DNA of 64,000 bases from Pseudomonadota bacterium (GCA_022843465.1 JALHNO010000005.1:86691-150690); one strand, 5' to 3'. Shown: positions 25,309-34,626, counted from the stretch's first letter. A program made the numbers and translations. Notes: a model not told the origin generated them from the sequence alone.

Positions 25309-25328
25309 TCATCGGCGCGGGCCGATGA
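25309..25328. promoter_or_regulatory. 8-bp dyad in the sodB/grxD divergent region
   Basis: A perfect inverted repeat, TCATCGGC-GCGG-GCCGATGA. It lies about 25 bases upstream of the sodB start codon, in its probable 5' leader. It could be an operator or an mRNA hairpin; no known regulator motif is recognised. Confidence 0.4.
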
Positions 25329-25406
25329 TTGTAGAGCGGTGCCGCCCGGCCTGCACTAGAATGGGCGTATCGGCCGCCGTCGCAGCCATCAATCGAGAGC
25401 TTGCCC

Positions 25407-25724
25407 ATGGACATCATCGAACAGATTCGCAATACCGTCGAATCACACCCCATCGTGCTCTTCATGAAGGGGACGCCGCAGTTTCCGATGTGCGGTTTTT
25501 CCAGCCGAACTTCTGCCGCACTGCGCGAAGTTGGCGCCCAGTACCACTCGGTCAATGTGCTGGAGAATCCCGAGATCCGGGCCAATCTGCCGCGCTACTC
25601 GAACTGGCCCACGTTTCCGCAGTTGTTCATCAATGGCGAGTTGATCGGCGGCTGCGACATCACCATGGAGCTTTACGAGAAGGGTGATCTGGCGCAGATG
25701 GTGAGCGAAGCGCAGAAAGCCTGA
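25407..25724 (+). CDS. grxD: monothiol glutaredoxin Grx4
   Basis: A 105-residue CGFS-type glutaredoxin. The active site is Cys29-Gly-Phe-Ser32 in FPMCGFSSRTS, with the glutathione-binding WPTFPQLFINGELIGGCDI segment downstream. These proteins carry and transfer [2Fe-2S] clusters with glutathione rather than acting as reductases. The ATG giving MDIIEQIRNTV matches the family start. A TAGAAT element stands about 45 bases upstream. The SDR gene follows after eight bases. Confidence 0.96.
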   Translation: MDIIEQIRNTVESHPIVLFMKGTPQFPMCGFSSRTSAALREVGAQYHSVNVLENPEIRANLPRYSNWPTFPQLFINGELIGGCDITMELYEKGDLAQMVSEAQKA

Positions 25725-25732
25725 GGGTCGCG

Positions 25733-26491
25733 ATGAGCCTGTCGATCCCTGTGTCCGCCACGACGGACGCGTCACTCTCTGGTCGGGTTGTGCTGGTTAC
25801 CGGCGCTGGTGGTGGCCTGGGCGGCGAACTGAGTCGGCAGGCTGCTGCCGCCGGTGCCAACCTGATCCTGATGGGGCGGCGGGTGCGGCCGCTGGAAAAA
25901 CTCTACGACGAGATCGTAGCCAGCGGAGCCGCTGAACCGGCGATCTATCCTATGGATCTGGAAGGCGCAGGACCGGCCGATTTTGCTGAGCTGGCGGCCA
26001 ATATCGAGCGCGAGTTCGGTCGCCTCGACGGCATCGTTCATGCCGCCGCACATTTCACCGGGCTCACCGCGCACGCGCAGGTGCCCCCGGAAGAGTGGCT
26101 GCGCAGCATCCAGGTAAATCTCAATGCCCCGGTGGCCCTGAGTCTGGCCTGTCTGAGCCTGCTTCGGCAAAGCCCCGATGCTGCCTTGCTGTGGGTGCTC
26201 GATGATGCCGCGCGGGTCGGCCGCGCCCACTGGGGGGCTTATGGCGTCTCCAAGATCGCGTTGGCCGGCGTGGTCTCGCAATGGGCTGATGAACTCGAAA
26301 ACACCAGTATTCGCGTGCATGGGCTGATCCCCACGCCGATGCGGACGCGGCTGCGTGCGCGCGCCTATTTCGCCGAGAATCCGGCCGGCGTCGCGATGCC
26401 GGCCGCGGTCGCAGCGCGGTGCGTGGATGTGCTCGCGGCCGCCGGCATGGCCTGGCGGGGCAAGGTGCGCGACCTCAACGCCGAGGTGTAG
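25733..26491 (+). CDS. short-chain dehydrogenase/reductase, YciK-like
   Basis: A 252-residue Rossmann-fold SDR. The cofactor loop TGAGGGLG (23-30), the following GRR (NADP-type) and the catalytic Tyr170/Lys174 in WGAYGVSK are intact. The position where the third catalytic residue (Ser) is normally found, about 13 residues before the Tyr, reads VLDDAAR with aspartates instead. The overall layout and the GRAHWGAY segment match YciK-like reductases, which have no firmly established substrate. It is the second gene of the grxD unit. Confidence 0.88.
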   Translation: MSLSIPVSATTDASLSGRVVLVTGAGGGLGGELSRQAAAAGANLILMGRRVRPLEKLYDEIVASGAAEPAIYPMDLEGAGPADFAELAANIEREFGRLDGIVHAAAHFTGLTAHAQVPPEEWLRSIQVNLNAPVALSLACLSLLRQSPDAALLWVLDDAARVGRAHWGAYGVSKIALAGVVSQWADELENTSIRVHGLIPTPMRTRLRARAYFAENPAGVAMPAAVAARCVDVLAAAGMAWRGKVRDLNAEV

Positions 26492-26549
26492 ATTCGCAGT
26501 CTGGCCGGCCTGCCGGTGACCATCAGACCCGATAAGGGCGGAGATTCGA

Positions 26550-27152
26550 ATGACGACGCTGTCGGTTGCGCTGCTGTTGTTCCTGGTCATGGACCCGCTC
26601 GGCAATGTGCCGTTGTTTCTGAGTCTGCTCAAGGATTTGCCGCCGCAGCGCCGTCGCATCGTGCTCGCGCGCGAACTGCTGATCGCCCTGGTTACCCTGC
26701 TGGCCTTTCTGTACGGCGGCAAATTGCTGCTCGAAGCGCTGCATCTCCGGCAGGAATCGGTCAGCATCGCCGGCGGCATCGTGCTGTTCCTGATCGGTGT
26801 CCGGATGATCTTTCCACCCCACGAAGGCCTGTTCGGCCCGCTCCATGGTGGCGAGCCGATCATCTTTCCGATGGCGATCCCAGGGATTGCTGGTCCCTCG
26901 GCGATGGCGATGCTGATGCTGCTCGGCCATGAGCATCCGGACCGCACCCTGGACTGGACGATTGCCCTTCTGGCCGCCTGGGCAGCGACGGCGGCCGTAC
27001 TGTTCAGCGCCACCCTGCTGTTCCGCTGGCTTGGCGCAAGTGTGCTCGGCGCCCTCGAAAAGCTGATGGGCATGCTCCTGGTCGCGATCTCGGTGCAGAT
27101 GTTGCTCGACGGATTCTCGGCCTTCCAGCGGGTTTCCGCCGCAGCGCCATGA
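26550..27152 (+). CDS. MarC/YhgN-family inner-membrane protein
   Basis: A 200-residue protein with six predicted helices. The first one carries the MarC signature FLVMDPLGNVPLFLSLL, and the middle one FPMAIPGIAGPSAMAMLMLL. The family was once called antibiotic-resistance related but has no established transport substrate; YhgN is the closest E. coli relative by pattern. GGAG stands eight bases before the ATG. It lies about 60 bases after the SDR gene and is probably the end of that unit; the 250-base gap that follows separates it from the receptor gene. Confidence 0.9.
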   Translation: MTTLSVALLLFLVMDPLGNVPLFLSLLKDLPPQRRRIVLARELLIALVTLLAFLYGGKLLLEALHLRQESVSIAGGIVLFLIGVRMIFPPHEGLFGPLHGGEPIIFPMAIPGIAGPSAMAMLMLLGHEHPDRTLDWTIALLAAWAATAAVLFSATLLFRWLGASVLGALEKLMGMLLVAISVQMLLDGFSAFQRVSAAAP

Positions 27153-27189
27153 GTTGCTCCGTTGTGGCCCGCCGTCATCTGGAAAGTGA

Positions 27190-27218
27190 TTGAAAAAAAA
27201 GGTGAAACCGGCTGTGAT
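27190..27218 (+). promoter_or_regulatory. candidate sigma-70 promoter for the Oar-like receptor
   Basis: TTGAAA (27190-27195), a 17-base spacer and TGTGAT (27213-27218): four to five matches to each consensus hexamer. It would give a leader of about 180 bases. No experimental support; an alternative promoter within the leader is possible. Confidence 0.35.
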
Positions 27219-27242
27219 CCAGGCAGTCTGGACGTCTGACGC

Positions 27243-27297
27243 CAGATTGTTAGCAATCTGTCATCCAGAGAGGTTAAACTGTCGTTAATCCCTCTCT
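27243..27297 (+). promoter_or_regulatory. two hairpins in the receptor leader
   Basis: CAGATTG-TTAG-CAATCTG (27243-27260) is a perfect 7-bp stem with a 4-base loop. It is followed by AGAGAGG (27267-27273) pairing with CCTCTCT (27291-27297) across a 17-base loop that holds two TTAA boxes. They may be operators or leader RNA structures regulating the receptor. Confidence 0.45.
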
Positions 27298-27401
27298 CGT
27301 CATCTATGACGTGTGTGGCTCCCTTGAATGAGTGCGCGCGCCGACGGATGTGTTGTGATGTATGGGATGTCCGTGTTGCCATCAACAAGAAGGTGAAAAC
27401 C

Positions 27402-30400
27402 ATGTTCAAGCGAAACACAGTGCGCTTCGTACTGATTGCGTTGCTTGCCCTGATCGTCAGCGTGCCTGCCTTTGCGCAAAGCACCTCGGCGAGCCTGGCC
27501 GGCCGCATCGTCGATTCCGAGGGGGCTCCGGTTGCGGGCGCCACGGTTGACGTCCTCCATCAGCCTTCGGGCACCAAGCAGACTCTGGTCACCGGAGCCG
27601 ATGGTCGTTTCAGCACGCGCGGTCTGCGTGTCGGTGGACCCTACACCGTTACCGCGAGCAAGGATGGCCTGGATTCCGCCAGTCGCGAAGACGTGTTCCT
27701 GCTGCTGGCAGAAACCGCCTCGGTCACCCTGACGATGGTCAGCGATGCCGCCGAGCTGGAAGCGGTCGAAGTCGTTGCCTCGTCGGCCCTTTCGACGTTC
27801 ACGCCGGACAATATGGGCGCGTCGACCAATATCACTGTCGAAACCATTGAAGAGCTGCCGTCGATCGGCCGCAGCATCGGCGACTATGTGCGCTTCGATC
27901 CGCGCATCGTGCAGACCGACAAGGGCCGTGGTGAGCTGTCCGCAGCCGGCCAGAACAACCGCTACAACAACATTCGTGTTGATGGCGTGCCGACCAATGA
28001 CCAGTTCGGCCTCAATGCGACCGGCCTGCCGGCGCTGAACCAGCCGATCTCGATCGACTGGATCCAGGAATTCAACGTCGGTATCTCCAACTTCGACGTG
28101 ACCCAGACCGACTTCGTCGGCGCCAACATCAATGCCGTCACCAAGAGCGGTGGCAATGAGTTCAGCGGCGGCGTGTACGGCGTCTATCGCAACAACGACA
28201 TGGTCGGTGACGAACCATCCGATTTTACCGGCTTCGATGACGAGTACACCGTCGGCGCCTACCTCGGTGGCCCGATCATCAAGGACACCTTGTTCTTCTT
28301 CATCGGCTATGAAGAGTTCGAGCGCTCGTCGCCGGCTCCGGACGTGGGTCTGGTGGGTTCGGGTGCCAGCACGGAAGTGCAGGGACTGACCCAGGCTGAT
28401 CTCGACCGTATCCTGTCGATTGCATCCGGCTATGGCATCAACGTAGGCGGCACCACGCTGCCGAGCGGCCTGAGCAACACCGACGAGAAGCTGATCGCCA
28501 AGCTGGACTGGAACATCAATGATGCCCACCGCATGACTTTCCGCTACAACAAGACCGACGGCGTCGATCAGGTGCTGCCGAACCTTGGCCGCACCGCCTA
28601 CTCGTTCTCGTCGAACTGGTGGCAGAGCAATATCGGCTTCGAAAACTACGCTCTGCTGCTGTACAGCAACTGGTCCGATTCGTTCTCGACCGAAGCCAAT
28701 GTGTCGTACTCCGAGTATCGCTCGCGTCCGACCTTCGACATCCGCGCACCCCAGGTTCGTGTCGGCGTCAACAACAACGCCACTGGCGTCTTCTTCGGCA
28801 CCGAGCGTTCGCGTCAGTCCAACGATCTGGCCGTCGACACCCTGACCGGCTTCTTTGCCGGTGACTGGTTCCTCGGCGATCACGTGATCCGCATGGGCTT
28901 CGACTATGAAGCCAATGACGTCTACAACCTGTTCCTGCAGGACACCTTCGGCAACTACAACTTCAGCAGCATCGACAATTTCGCTGCCGGCAACTGGACC
29001 ACGTTCTCGTTCCAGGCCCTGCGTCCGGGCGTGGATTCGGCAGCTGCCCAGTTCGAGTTCGCCAATCTTGGCCTGTTCGTGCAGGACACCTGGACCTACA
29101 GCCCGAATCTGAACTTCCAGTACGGCATCCGCATCGACCGCAATATTGTGGACGAGGAACCGCTGTTCAACGCTGCCGCGCTCAACACGTTCGGCTACGA
29201 CAACACTGCCACCACCGATGGTCAGGTTTCGGTGCAGCCGCGCCTGGGCTTCAACTACACTTTCGACAGCGAGAAGGCGACCCAGCTGCGCGGTGGCGTT
29301 GGCCTGTTCCAGGGTTCCTCGCCGGGCGTCTGGCTGTCCAACACGTTCTCCAATCCCGGTGTCCTGACCCAGGCCGTATCGCTGCAGAATGGCAGCGGCT
29401 TCAACCCGAATCCGGACACGCAGTCGCCGCCGCTGGGCACGCCGCCAGCCGCTCTGGTCAATTTCCTGGATCCCGATTTCCAGCAGCCGACCGTGTGGAA
29501 AATCAATCTGGCATTCGAGCGTGAACTGCCGTGGATGGGCCTGGTTGCTGGTGTCGAGTGGCTGCGCAATGTCACCGAGCAGGGCGTCGCGTTCGAGCAT
29601 CTGAACCTGGGTGCGCCGCGCGGAATCCTCCCGGATGGCCGCAACTTCTACTGGACCAATGTGCTGCCGGCGAACTTCACCGCGACCGGCAACACCAGCG
29701 CGATCCAGAGCCGCTTCAACCGCAACCGCAGCTTCACCGACGTGGTGCTGTTGAAGAACACGACCAAGGGCATGTCGGACAATCTGACGCTGTCGCTGGA
29801 CAAGCCGTTCGAGAACAACTGGGGCGCCCGCATTGCCTATACCTATGGCAAGTCGAACGAAGTCAGCCCGGGTACCTCATCGGTAGCCCTGTCGAACTGG
29901 AATGGTCGCGCGATCTTCAATCCGAACGAAGAAGAGAGCAACAGCGCGAACTACGAGATCCGCGATCGTTACACGGGTCTGTTCACCTATCGCCTGTCGT
30001 TTGCCGAGGACTTCCCGACCACCTTCGGTCTGTTCTATGAGGGCCGTTCGGGCCGCACCCATGGCTACGGCTTTGTTGGCGACGCCAATGGCGACGGCAT
30101 CCAGGGCAACGACCTGTTCTACATCCCGTTGCCGGGCGAAGTGCTGTACACCTCGAGTTCGTCGGCTGCTGATATCGCCGCGTTCGAAGCCTACATCGAG
30201 AGCCAGGACTATCTGGCTGCGAACCGTGGTGAAGTCGCCCGCCGCAACGCTGGCCGTTCGCCGTACATCAACCAGTTCGATCTGCGCATCACCCAGGCCA
30301 TTCCGGCTGGTTGGGGCAATCGTGCCGAAATCTTCCTGGACATCCAGAATATCGGCAACCTGATCAACAAGGACTGGGGCCATATCGACGAAGTCGGCTT

Positions 30401-30578
30401 CCCCTACAACCTGGGCGTTGCCCGCATGGCCGGCGTCGAGAACGGTCGCTACGTGTACAACGTGTCGACCTATGTCAACGAGGCCACCGGTGCCCTGCAG
30501 CTGCCCTCCACCGGCCGTGCCGATGGCATCGGCCAGTCGCGTTGGTCGGCTCAGATCGGCGTGCGTTACGAGTTCTGA
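27402..30578 (+). CDS. Oar-like TonB-dependent receptor with N-terminal carboxypeptidase-regulatory domain
   Basis: A 1058-residue outer-membrane protein. The signal peptide is FVLIALLALIVSVPAFA, cleaved before QSTSAS. Residues about 28-110 form a CarboxypepD_reg/CNA-B-like domain (LAGRIVDSEGAPVAGATVDV ... GADGRFSTRGL). Then come a plug domain (about 125-245; YNNIRVDGVPTNDQFG, VGANINAVTKSGGNEFSG) and a large 22-strand barrel ending in VRYEF. No classical TonB box is obvious. Oar-type receptors take up peptides, proteins or polysaccharides, or present adhesins; the ligand is unknown. The ATG at MFKRNTV has AGAAGGTG upstream. It is monocistronic, with hairpins in its leader and a strong terminator. 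Confidence 0.94.
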   Translation: MFKRNTVRFVLIALLALIVSVPAFAQSTSASLAGRIVDSEGAPVAGATVDVLHQPSGTKQTLVTGADGRFSTRGLRVGGPYTVTASKDGLDSASREDVFLLLAETASVTLTMVSDAAELEAVEVVASSALSTFTPDNMGASTNITVETIEELPSIGRSIGDYVRFDPRIVQTDKGRGELSAAGQNNRYNNIRVDGVPTNDQFGLNATGLPALNQPISIDWIQEFNVGISNFDVTQTDFVGANINAVTKSGGNEFSGGVYGVYRNNDMVGDEPSDFTGFDDEYTVGAYLGGPIIKDTLFFFIGYEEFERSSPAPDVGLVGSGASTEVQGLTQADLDRILSIASGYGINVGGTTLPSGLSNTDEKLIAKLDWNINDAHRMTFRYNKTDGVDQVLPNLGRTAYSFSSNWWQSNIGFENYALLLYSNWSDSFSTEANVSYSEYRSRPTFDIRAPQVRVGVNNNATGVFFGTERSRQSNDLAVDTLTGFFAGDWFLGDHVIRMGFDYEANDVYNLFLQDTFGNYNFSSIDNFAAGNWTTFSFQALRPGVDSAAAQFEFANLGLFVQDTWTYSPNLNFQYGIRIDRNIVDEEPLFNAAALNTFGYDNTATTDGQVSVQPRLGFNYTFDSEKATQLRGGVGLFQGSSPGVWLSNTFSNPGVLTQAVSLQNGSGFNPNPDTQSPPLGTPPAALVNFLDPDFQQPTVWKINLAFERELPWMGLVAGVEWLRNVTEQGVAFEHLNLGAPRGILPDGRNFYWTNVLPANFTATGNTSAIQSRFNRNRSFTDVVLLKNTTKGMSDNLTLSLDKPFENNWGARIAYTYGKSNEVSPGTSSVALSNWNGRAIFNPNEEESNSANYEIRDRYTGLFTYRLSFAEDFPTTFGLFYEGRSGRTHGYGFVGDANGDGIQGNDLFYIPLPGEVLYTSSSSAADIAAFEAYIESQDYLAANRGEVARRNAGRSPYINQFDLRITQAIPAGWGNRAEIFLDIQNIGNLINKDWGHIDEVGFPYNLGVARMAGVENGRYVYNVSTYVNEATGALQLPSTGRADGIGQSRWSAQIGVRYEF

Positions 30579-30601
30579 TCCATCTGCGGTACGCAACACC
30601 T

Positions 30602-30628
30602 AAAGGGCGGCCCATTGGGCCGCCCTTT
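30602..30628 (+). terminator. intrinsic terminator of the receptor gene
   Basis: The 11-bp stem AAAGGGCGGCC / GGCCGCCCTTT with a 5-base loop is followed by further Ts, 24 bases after the stop codon. Confidence 0.93.
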
Positions 30629-30740
30629 TTCATTGGGACGGGGCTCGCGCGACGCAGAAGGCTTGACCGCCGGCTCAGGATTCGGAATGCTTGCCGATCC
30701 GCGGCCTCAATGCCGCCGATCGTTCCCGCCACTGGACCCG

Positions 30741-31778
30741 ATGGTCAACATCAGTCTGCTCAGAAATCTGGTGCCCCTGGCTTCATTGCTGCCCACGGAC
30801 CGGGCGGAATTGGCCAGGCACGCGCGGGTGGGCGCCTATACGCCCGGCCAGATCGTGTTCAGTCGTGGCGACCCGGCGCGTACCATCCCGTACTTGCTGA
30901 GCGGGGAGGTCGAGATTTTCGATGGCCTGGATTCGCGCATGGTCCGCGCCGACACGCCAGAGTCGCGGCAGCCGCTGGCCCAGGGCGCGCGCCGGGCGAC
31001 CACTGCGACCTGCAAGAAGGCCGCGCAGATTCTGATGGTGGATCGCGAGCAGCTCGATCTGGTGCTGACCTGGGCCCAGACCGGCGGTGTCGAAGTCGTC
31101 GAATTGTCGGGTAAATCGGCCGAAAGCGAGGAACCCAACGACTGGATGACCGCCCTCCTGCAGAATCAGGCGTTCCACCTGATTCCTCCGGGTAATATCG
31201 CGCAGCTGTTTTCCTGCATGCAGGCGGTTTTCTACGAGGCCGGCAAGACCATCATCCGCCAGGGCAATCCCGGCGATGCCTACTTCATCATCACCGCCGG
31301 CCGGGTGCAGGTGGTGCGCGAAGAGAGCGATGGCATCAACGAGACCGAGATTTCGCAGCTTTCAGTGGGTCGCGGATTCGGCGAGGAGGCGCTGGTTTCG
31401 GGTCAGCCGCGCAATGCGAGCGTGCGCGCCTTGATCGATACTCACCTGATGCGGGTCAGCGCCAGCGATTTTGCGCGACTGCTGAAGGCACCGCTGATGC
31501 GCGAAATCAGTCTCGACGAGATCAGTGCAGGTACCCAGTTGATCGACGTGCGCCTGCCCGGCGAGTTCGCTGCCGGGCACCTGCCCGAAGCCATCAATAT
31601 GCCGTTGTCGCGGATTCGCGATCTGGCGGTCGAGCTCGACCCCGCCCGGGTCTGTGCCGTTTATTGTGATACCGGTCGCCGCAGCGCATCGGCGACCTTC
31701 CTGTTGTGTGAACGCGGGTTCGACGCCCGACTTATTGCCGGCGGTGTAGAGGCTGGCCTGTTGACCGATCTGGTCTGA
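30741..31778 (+). CDS. protein with two cyclic-nucleotide-binding domains and a rhodanese domain
   Basis: A 345-residue cytoplasmic protein. Residues 1-140 form a diverged cNMP-binding fold that lacks the phosphate cassette. Residues 150-270 form a second one with an intact cassette (GRGFGEEALVSGQPRNASVRA). Residues 275-345 are a rhodanese domain with the active-site loop YCDTGRRSA, including the catalytic Cys. There is no DNA-binding helix-turn-helix, so it is not a CRP-type regulator. It may couple cAMP or cGMP to sulfane-sulfur transfer or persulfide sensing, but that is inference. An ATG 18 codons upstream with AGGA nearby is an alternative start. ppnN follows after about 20 bases, suggesting an operon. 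Confidence 0.85.
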   Translation: MVNISLLRNLVPLASLLPTDRAELARHARVGAYTPGQIVFSRGDPARTIPYLLSGEVEIFDGLDSRMVRADTPESRQPLAQGARRATTATCKKAAQILMVDREQLDLVLTWAQTGGVEVVELSGKSAESEEPNDWMTALLQNQAFHLIPPGNIAQLFSCMQAVFYEAGKTIIRQGNPGDAYFIITAGRVQVVREESDGINETEISQLSVGRGFGEEALVSGQPRNASVRALIDTHLMRVSASDFARLLKAPLMREISLDEISAGTQLIDVRLPGEFAAGHLPEAINMPLSRIRDLAVELDPARVCAVYCDTGRRSASATFLLCERGFDARLIAGGVEAGLLTDLV

Positions 31779-31797
31779 TTCGAACTGTGGAGTGGAC

Positions 31798-33177
31798 ATG
31801 CGCGCACCTGCTGCGACGTTGGTAAATGCTTTGATTTCGCCGCTGGGCGGCATGGATGTGTTGTCCCGCCAGGAGGTCTCGCGGCTGCGCGACGCCAGTT
31901 CTGGCGGCCTGCACCTGTTGATGCGCCGCTGCGCGCTCGCGGTGCTCAATAGTGGTTCCCAGAGCGATGATCCGCGCGCGATGAGCGAGCGCTATCCGGA
32001 TTTCGACATCCAGGTGCTGCAGCAGGACCGCGGCATCAAGCTGGAACTGAAAAACGCACCAGCTGAGGCCTTTGTCGACGGCAAGATCATCCGCGGCGTC
32101 AATGAACAGTTGTTTGCCGTGGTGCGCGACATCGCCTATGTCAACAGCGATATCCAGTCGGGCCGGTTCAATCTGCAGGAGTCGCAGGGAATCACCAATG
32201 CGGTTTTCGAGATCCTGCGCAACGCGCGCGTGTTACGGCCGAATGTCGATCCCAACATGGTGACCTGCTGGGGCGGCCACTCGATCCCGCGTCACGAATA
32301 CGAGTACACCAAGGCGGTCGGCTACCAGCTCGGCCTGCGTGGCCTCGATATCTGCACGGGTTGCGGTCCGGGTGCCATGAAGGGGCCGATGAAGGGGGCA
32401 ACCATCGGCCATGCCAAGCAGCGGCGCAAGACCAATCGCTACATCGGAATCACCGAGCCCGGCATCATTGCCGCCGAGTCGCCGAATCCGATCGTGAATC
32501 ACCTGATCATCATGCCGGATATTGAAAAGCGCCTGGAAGCATTCGTCCGCATCACCCACGGCATCATCGTGTTCCCGGGTGGCGTCGGAACTGCGGAGGA
32601 GATCCTGTACCTGCTGGGCATCCTGCTGCATGCGGAAAATGCCGGCACGCCGTTCCCGTTCGTGATGACCGGTCCCAAGGAGTCGGCCGCCTATTTCGAG
32701 CAGATCGATGCCTTCCTGCGGCTGGTGCTCGGCGACTCGGTGGCCGAGCACTACCAGATCATTGTCGATGATCCGAGCAAGGTGGGCGCGGTGATGGCCA
32801 AGGGGGTCAACAAGGTCCGCGAGTTCCGCATCAATCAGCGCGATGCCTTCTTCTTCAACTGGGCCTTGCGGATCGAGGAATCCCTGCAGCATCCGTTCGC
32901 GCCCACGCACGCCAATATGGCCTCGTTGCGCATCACCCGCGATCAGGATCGGCACGCGCTGGCTTCGCAGTTGCGGCGCGCATTTTCCGGTATCGTCGCC
33001 GGCAATGTGAAGGAGGAGGGCATGCGTGCGATCGAGGAGCACGGACCCTTCGAAATTCACGGAGAATCCGACATCATGCAGGCATTGGACCGGCTTCTGG
33101 CTGCCTTCGTGGCGCAACACCGCATGAAGTTGCCGGGCGGGCAGGCCTATGAGCCCTGTTATCGGGTGGTTACCTGA
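31798..33177 (+). CDS. ppnN: pyrimidine/purine-5'-nucleotide nucleosidase, PpnN (YgdH/LOG family)
   Basis: A 459-residue protein of the long LOG family. E. coli PpnN cleaves the N-glycosidic bond of nucleoside monophosphates, releasing the base and ribose-5-phosphate, and is controlled by (p)ppGpp. The signature is present as CTGCGPGAMKGPMKGA and PGGVGTAEEILYLLG. The long N- and C-terminal regions typical of PpnN (rather than short plant LOG-like enzymes) are both there, and the length matches. GGAG precedes the ATG. A hairpin starts directly after the stop codon. Confidence 0.95.
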   Translation: MRAPAATLVNALISPLGGMDVLSRQEVSRLRDASSGGLHLLMRRCALAVLNSGSQSDDPRAMSERYPDFDIQVLQQDRGIKLELKNAPAEAFVDGKIIRGVNEQLFAVVRDIAYVNSDIQSGRFNLQESQGITNAVFEILRNARVLRPNVDPNMVTCWGGHSIPRHEYEYTKAVGYQLGLRGLDICTGCGPGAMKGPMKGATIGHAKQRRKTNRYIGITEPGIIAAESPNPIVNHLIIMPDIEKRLEAFVRITHGIIVFPGGVGTAEEILYLLGILLHAENAGTPFPFVMTGPKESAAYFEQIDAFLRLVLGDSVAEHYQIIVDDPSKVGAVMAKGVNKVREFRINQRDAFFFNWALRIEESLQHPFAPTHANMASLRITRDQDRHALASQLRRAFSGIVAGNVKEEGMRAIEEHGPFEIHGESDIMQALDRLLAAFVAQHRMKLPGGQAYEPCYRVVT

Positions 33178-33198
33178 GGGCGGCAGACTGAGCCGCCC
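33178..33198 (+). terminator. hairpin after ppnN
   Basis: GGGCGGC-AGACTGA-GCCGCCC begins at the first base after the TGA. The 7-bp stem has no T-run, so it is a terminator-like or RNA-stabilising hairpin rather than a canonical intrinsic terminator. Confidence 0.5.
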
Positions 33199-33419
33199 AG
33201 GACGGTCCCCGGCGCCGCAGGCGCGGATTGGCGGGGATCGGCCTGGATGCGAGTTCAGTGTCTCCTGCGGCCCCTGAGAGCGCCACACCAATCCGACCGG
33301 CTTCGGTAAACATACGTTTGATGCAGGGATCGTGCTGGTAACTGGCGCGATCTTGCCAGCATCTGGACATGCTGCCCTTGAACACGCACACTAGCCGCCC
33401 TTCCGTCGGAAAGCGGTTC

Positions 33420-33863
33420 GTGGCCCAGATTCTGATGCTCAATGGTCCTAACCTCAATCTCCTGGGTCAGCGCGAGCCAGCGACCTATGGCCGGCTGACA
33501 CTGGACGAGATTGTCCAGGACGCGTCTCGCCAGGTCACCGAAGCGGGGCATCGATTTGAGCATTTCCAGAGCAACAGCGAGTTGGCGTTGATCGAGAAAC
33601 TGCACGCCGCGGGTGCCGCCGGAACAGGCTTTATCGTGATCAACCCCGGTGCCTTCACCCACACCAGCGTTGCCCTGCGGGATGCCTTTGCCGCGGTCGC
33701 TATCCCCTTCATCGAAGTGCATATTTCCAATGTCTACGCGCGCGAGCCATTTCGCCATCGCTCGCTGTTTTCCGATCTTGCGGTAGGTGTCATCTGTGGC
33801 CTGGGCGGGGCCGGTTATGAATTTGCGGTCACCCTGGCGCTGCGGCGCCTGGGTAGCCATTGA
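33420..33863 (+). CDS. aroQ: type II 3-dehydroquinate dehydratase
   Basis: A 147-residue enzyme of the shikimate pathway, converting 3-dehydroquinate to 3-dehydroshikimate as a dodecamer. Visible marks are the N-terminal [17 protein letters not shown], the catalytic Tyr in ATYG, the flexible-lid arginine and the IEVHISN segment. The GTG gives the usual family length and N-terminus. An ATG 17 codons upstream would add an atypical extension and is the alternative. The order aroQ-accB-accC is the common gammaproteobacterial one. Confidence 0.95.
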   Translation: MAQILMLNGPNLNLLGQREPATYGRLTLDEIVQDASRQVTEAGHRFEHFQSNSELALIEKLHAAGAAGTGFIVINPGAFTHTSVALRDAFAAVAIPFIEVHISNVYAREPFRHRSLFSDLAVGVICGLGGAGYEFAVTLALRRLGSH

Positions 33864-33936
33864 CTCGAGTGTGCGCTAGGCCGGCGTGCCTTCGGGCGCC
33901 GACGGTCGTCCATCAACATCAAGGAGAGGGCCACCC

Positions 33937-34425
33937 ATGGACCTTCGAAAAATCAAGAAGCTGATCGATCTGCTGGAAGAATCCAACCTGACCGAGCTGG
34001 AAATCAAGGAAGGCGAGGAAACCATCCGGCTTTCGCGCGCCTCAAGATCGGCACCGGCGCCGATTCCTCAGGCGCCCGCCCCGGTTACCCACGTGCACGT
34101 GGAGCAGCGTCCCAGCGCGAGTCATGCGCCAAGTCATGGGGCGTCGTCGAGTTCGGAGAGTGGCCACTCCAGTGGCCGCGAATTGCCCGACGGCCACGTC
34201 ATGCGCGCGCCGATGGTCGGCACCTATTACGCATCACCCAGTCCCGATGCACCGCCTTTCGTCAAGGTCGGTCAGCAGGTCAAGGCGGGCGATGTCATGG
34301 GCATCATCGAGGCAATGAAGATGTTCAACCAGATTGAGGCCGAAGTGTCCGGCACTGTGACTGCCGTGCTCGCAGCCAGTGGACACCCGGTGGAATTCGA
34401 CGAGCCGCTGTTCGTGATTTCCTAG
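33937..34425 (+). CDS. accB: biotin carboxyl carrier protein of acetyl-CoA carboxylase
   Basis: A 162-residue carrier. The N-terminal helix ([16 protein letters not shown]) and a Pro/Ala/Ser/His-rich linker (residues 35-85) precede the biotinyl domain. Lys128 in EAMKM is the biotinylation site and the characteristic 'thumb' region is present. AAGGAGAGGG is an excellent ribosome-binding site and decides the start. With AccC it carries out the first half-reaction of fatty-acid synthesis. About 200 bases without a recognisable element separate it from accC. Confidence 0.97.
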   Translation: MDLRKIKKLIDLLEESNLTELEIKEGEETIRLSRASRSAPAPIPQAPAPVTHVHVEQRPSASHAPSHGASSSSESGHSSGRELPDGHVMRAPMVGTYYASPSPDAPPFVKVGQQVKAGDVMGIIEAMKMFNQIEAEVSGTVTAVLAASGHPVEFDEPLFVIS

Positions 34426-34626
34426 TTGGAGTCCGAATCCGGTGCCCGGATCGCGTCTACTGGCCGCCCGTGCGGTTGCTGACGTCGGGCTGGCGCCGGG
34501 CTTGCTGCGCTGTGCCGTCGCCGGCGTCACCGCGCCGGGTTGCCATCGTCACAGCTGATTTTCCGCATGGCGCATCGCCGGTTGCGGTCCTGGATTACAC
34601 GCTGAACCAAGTTGCAGGGGAGCCTT

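Noticed and set aside
27300-29600. 766-codon open frame antisense to the Oar-like receptor
   Set aside because: The receptor on the + strand has signal peptide, plug and barrel. The antisense frame gives a compositionally odd protein with no recognisable domain.
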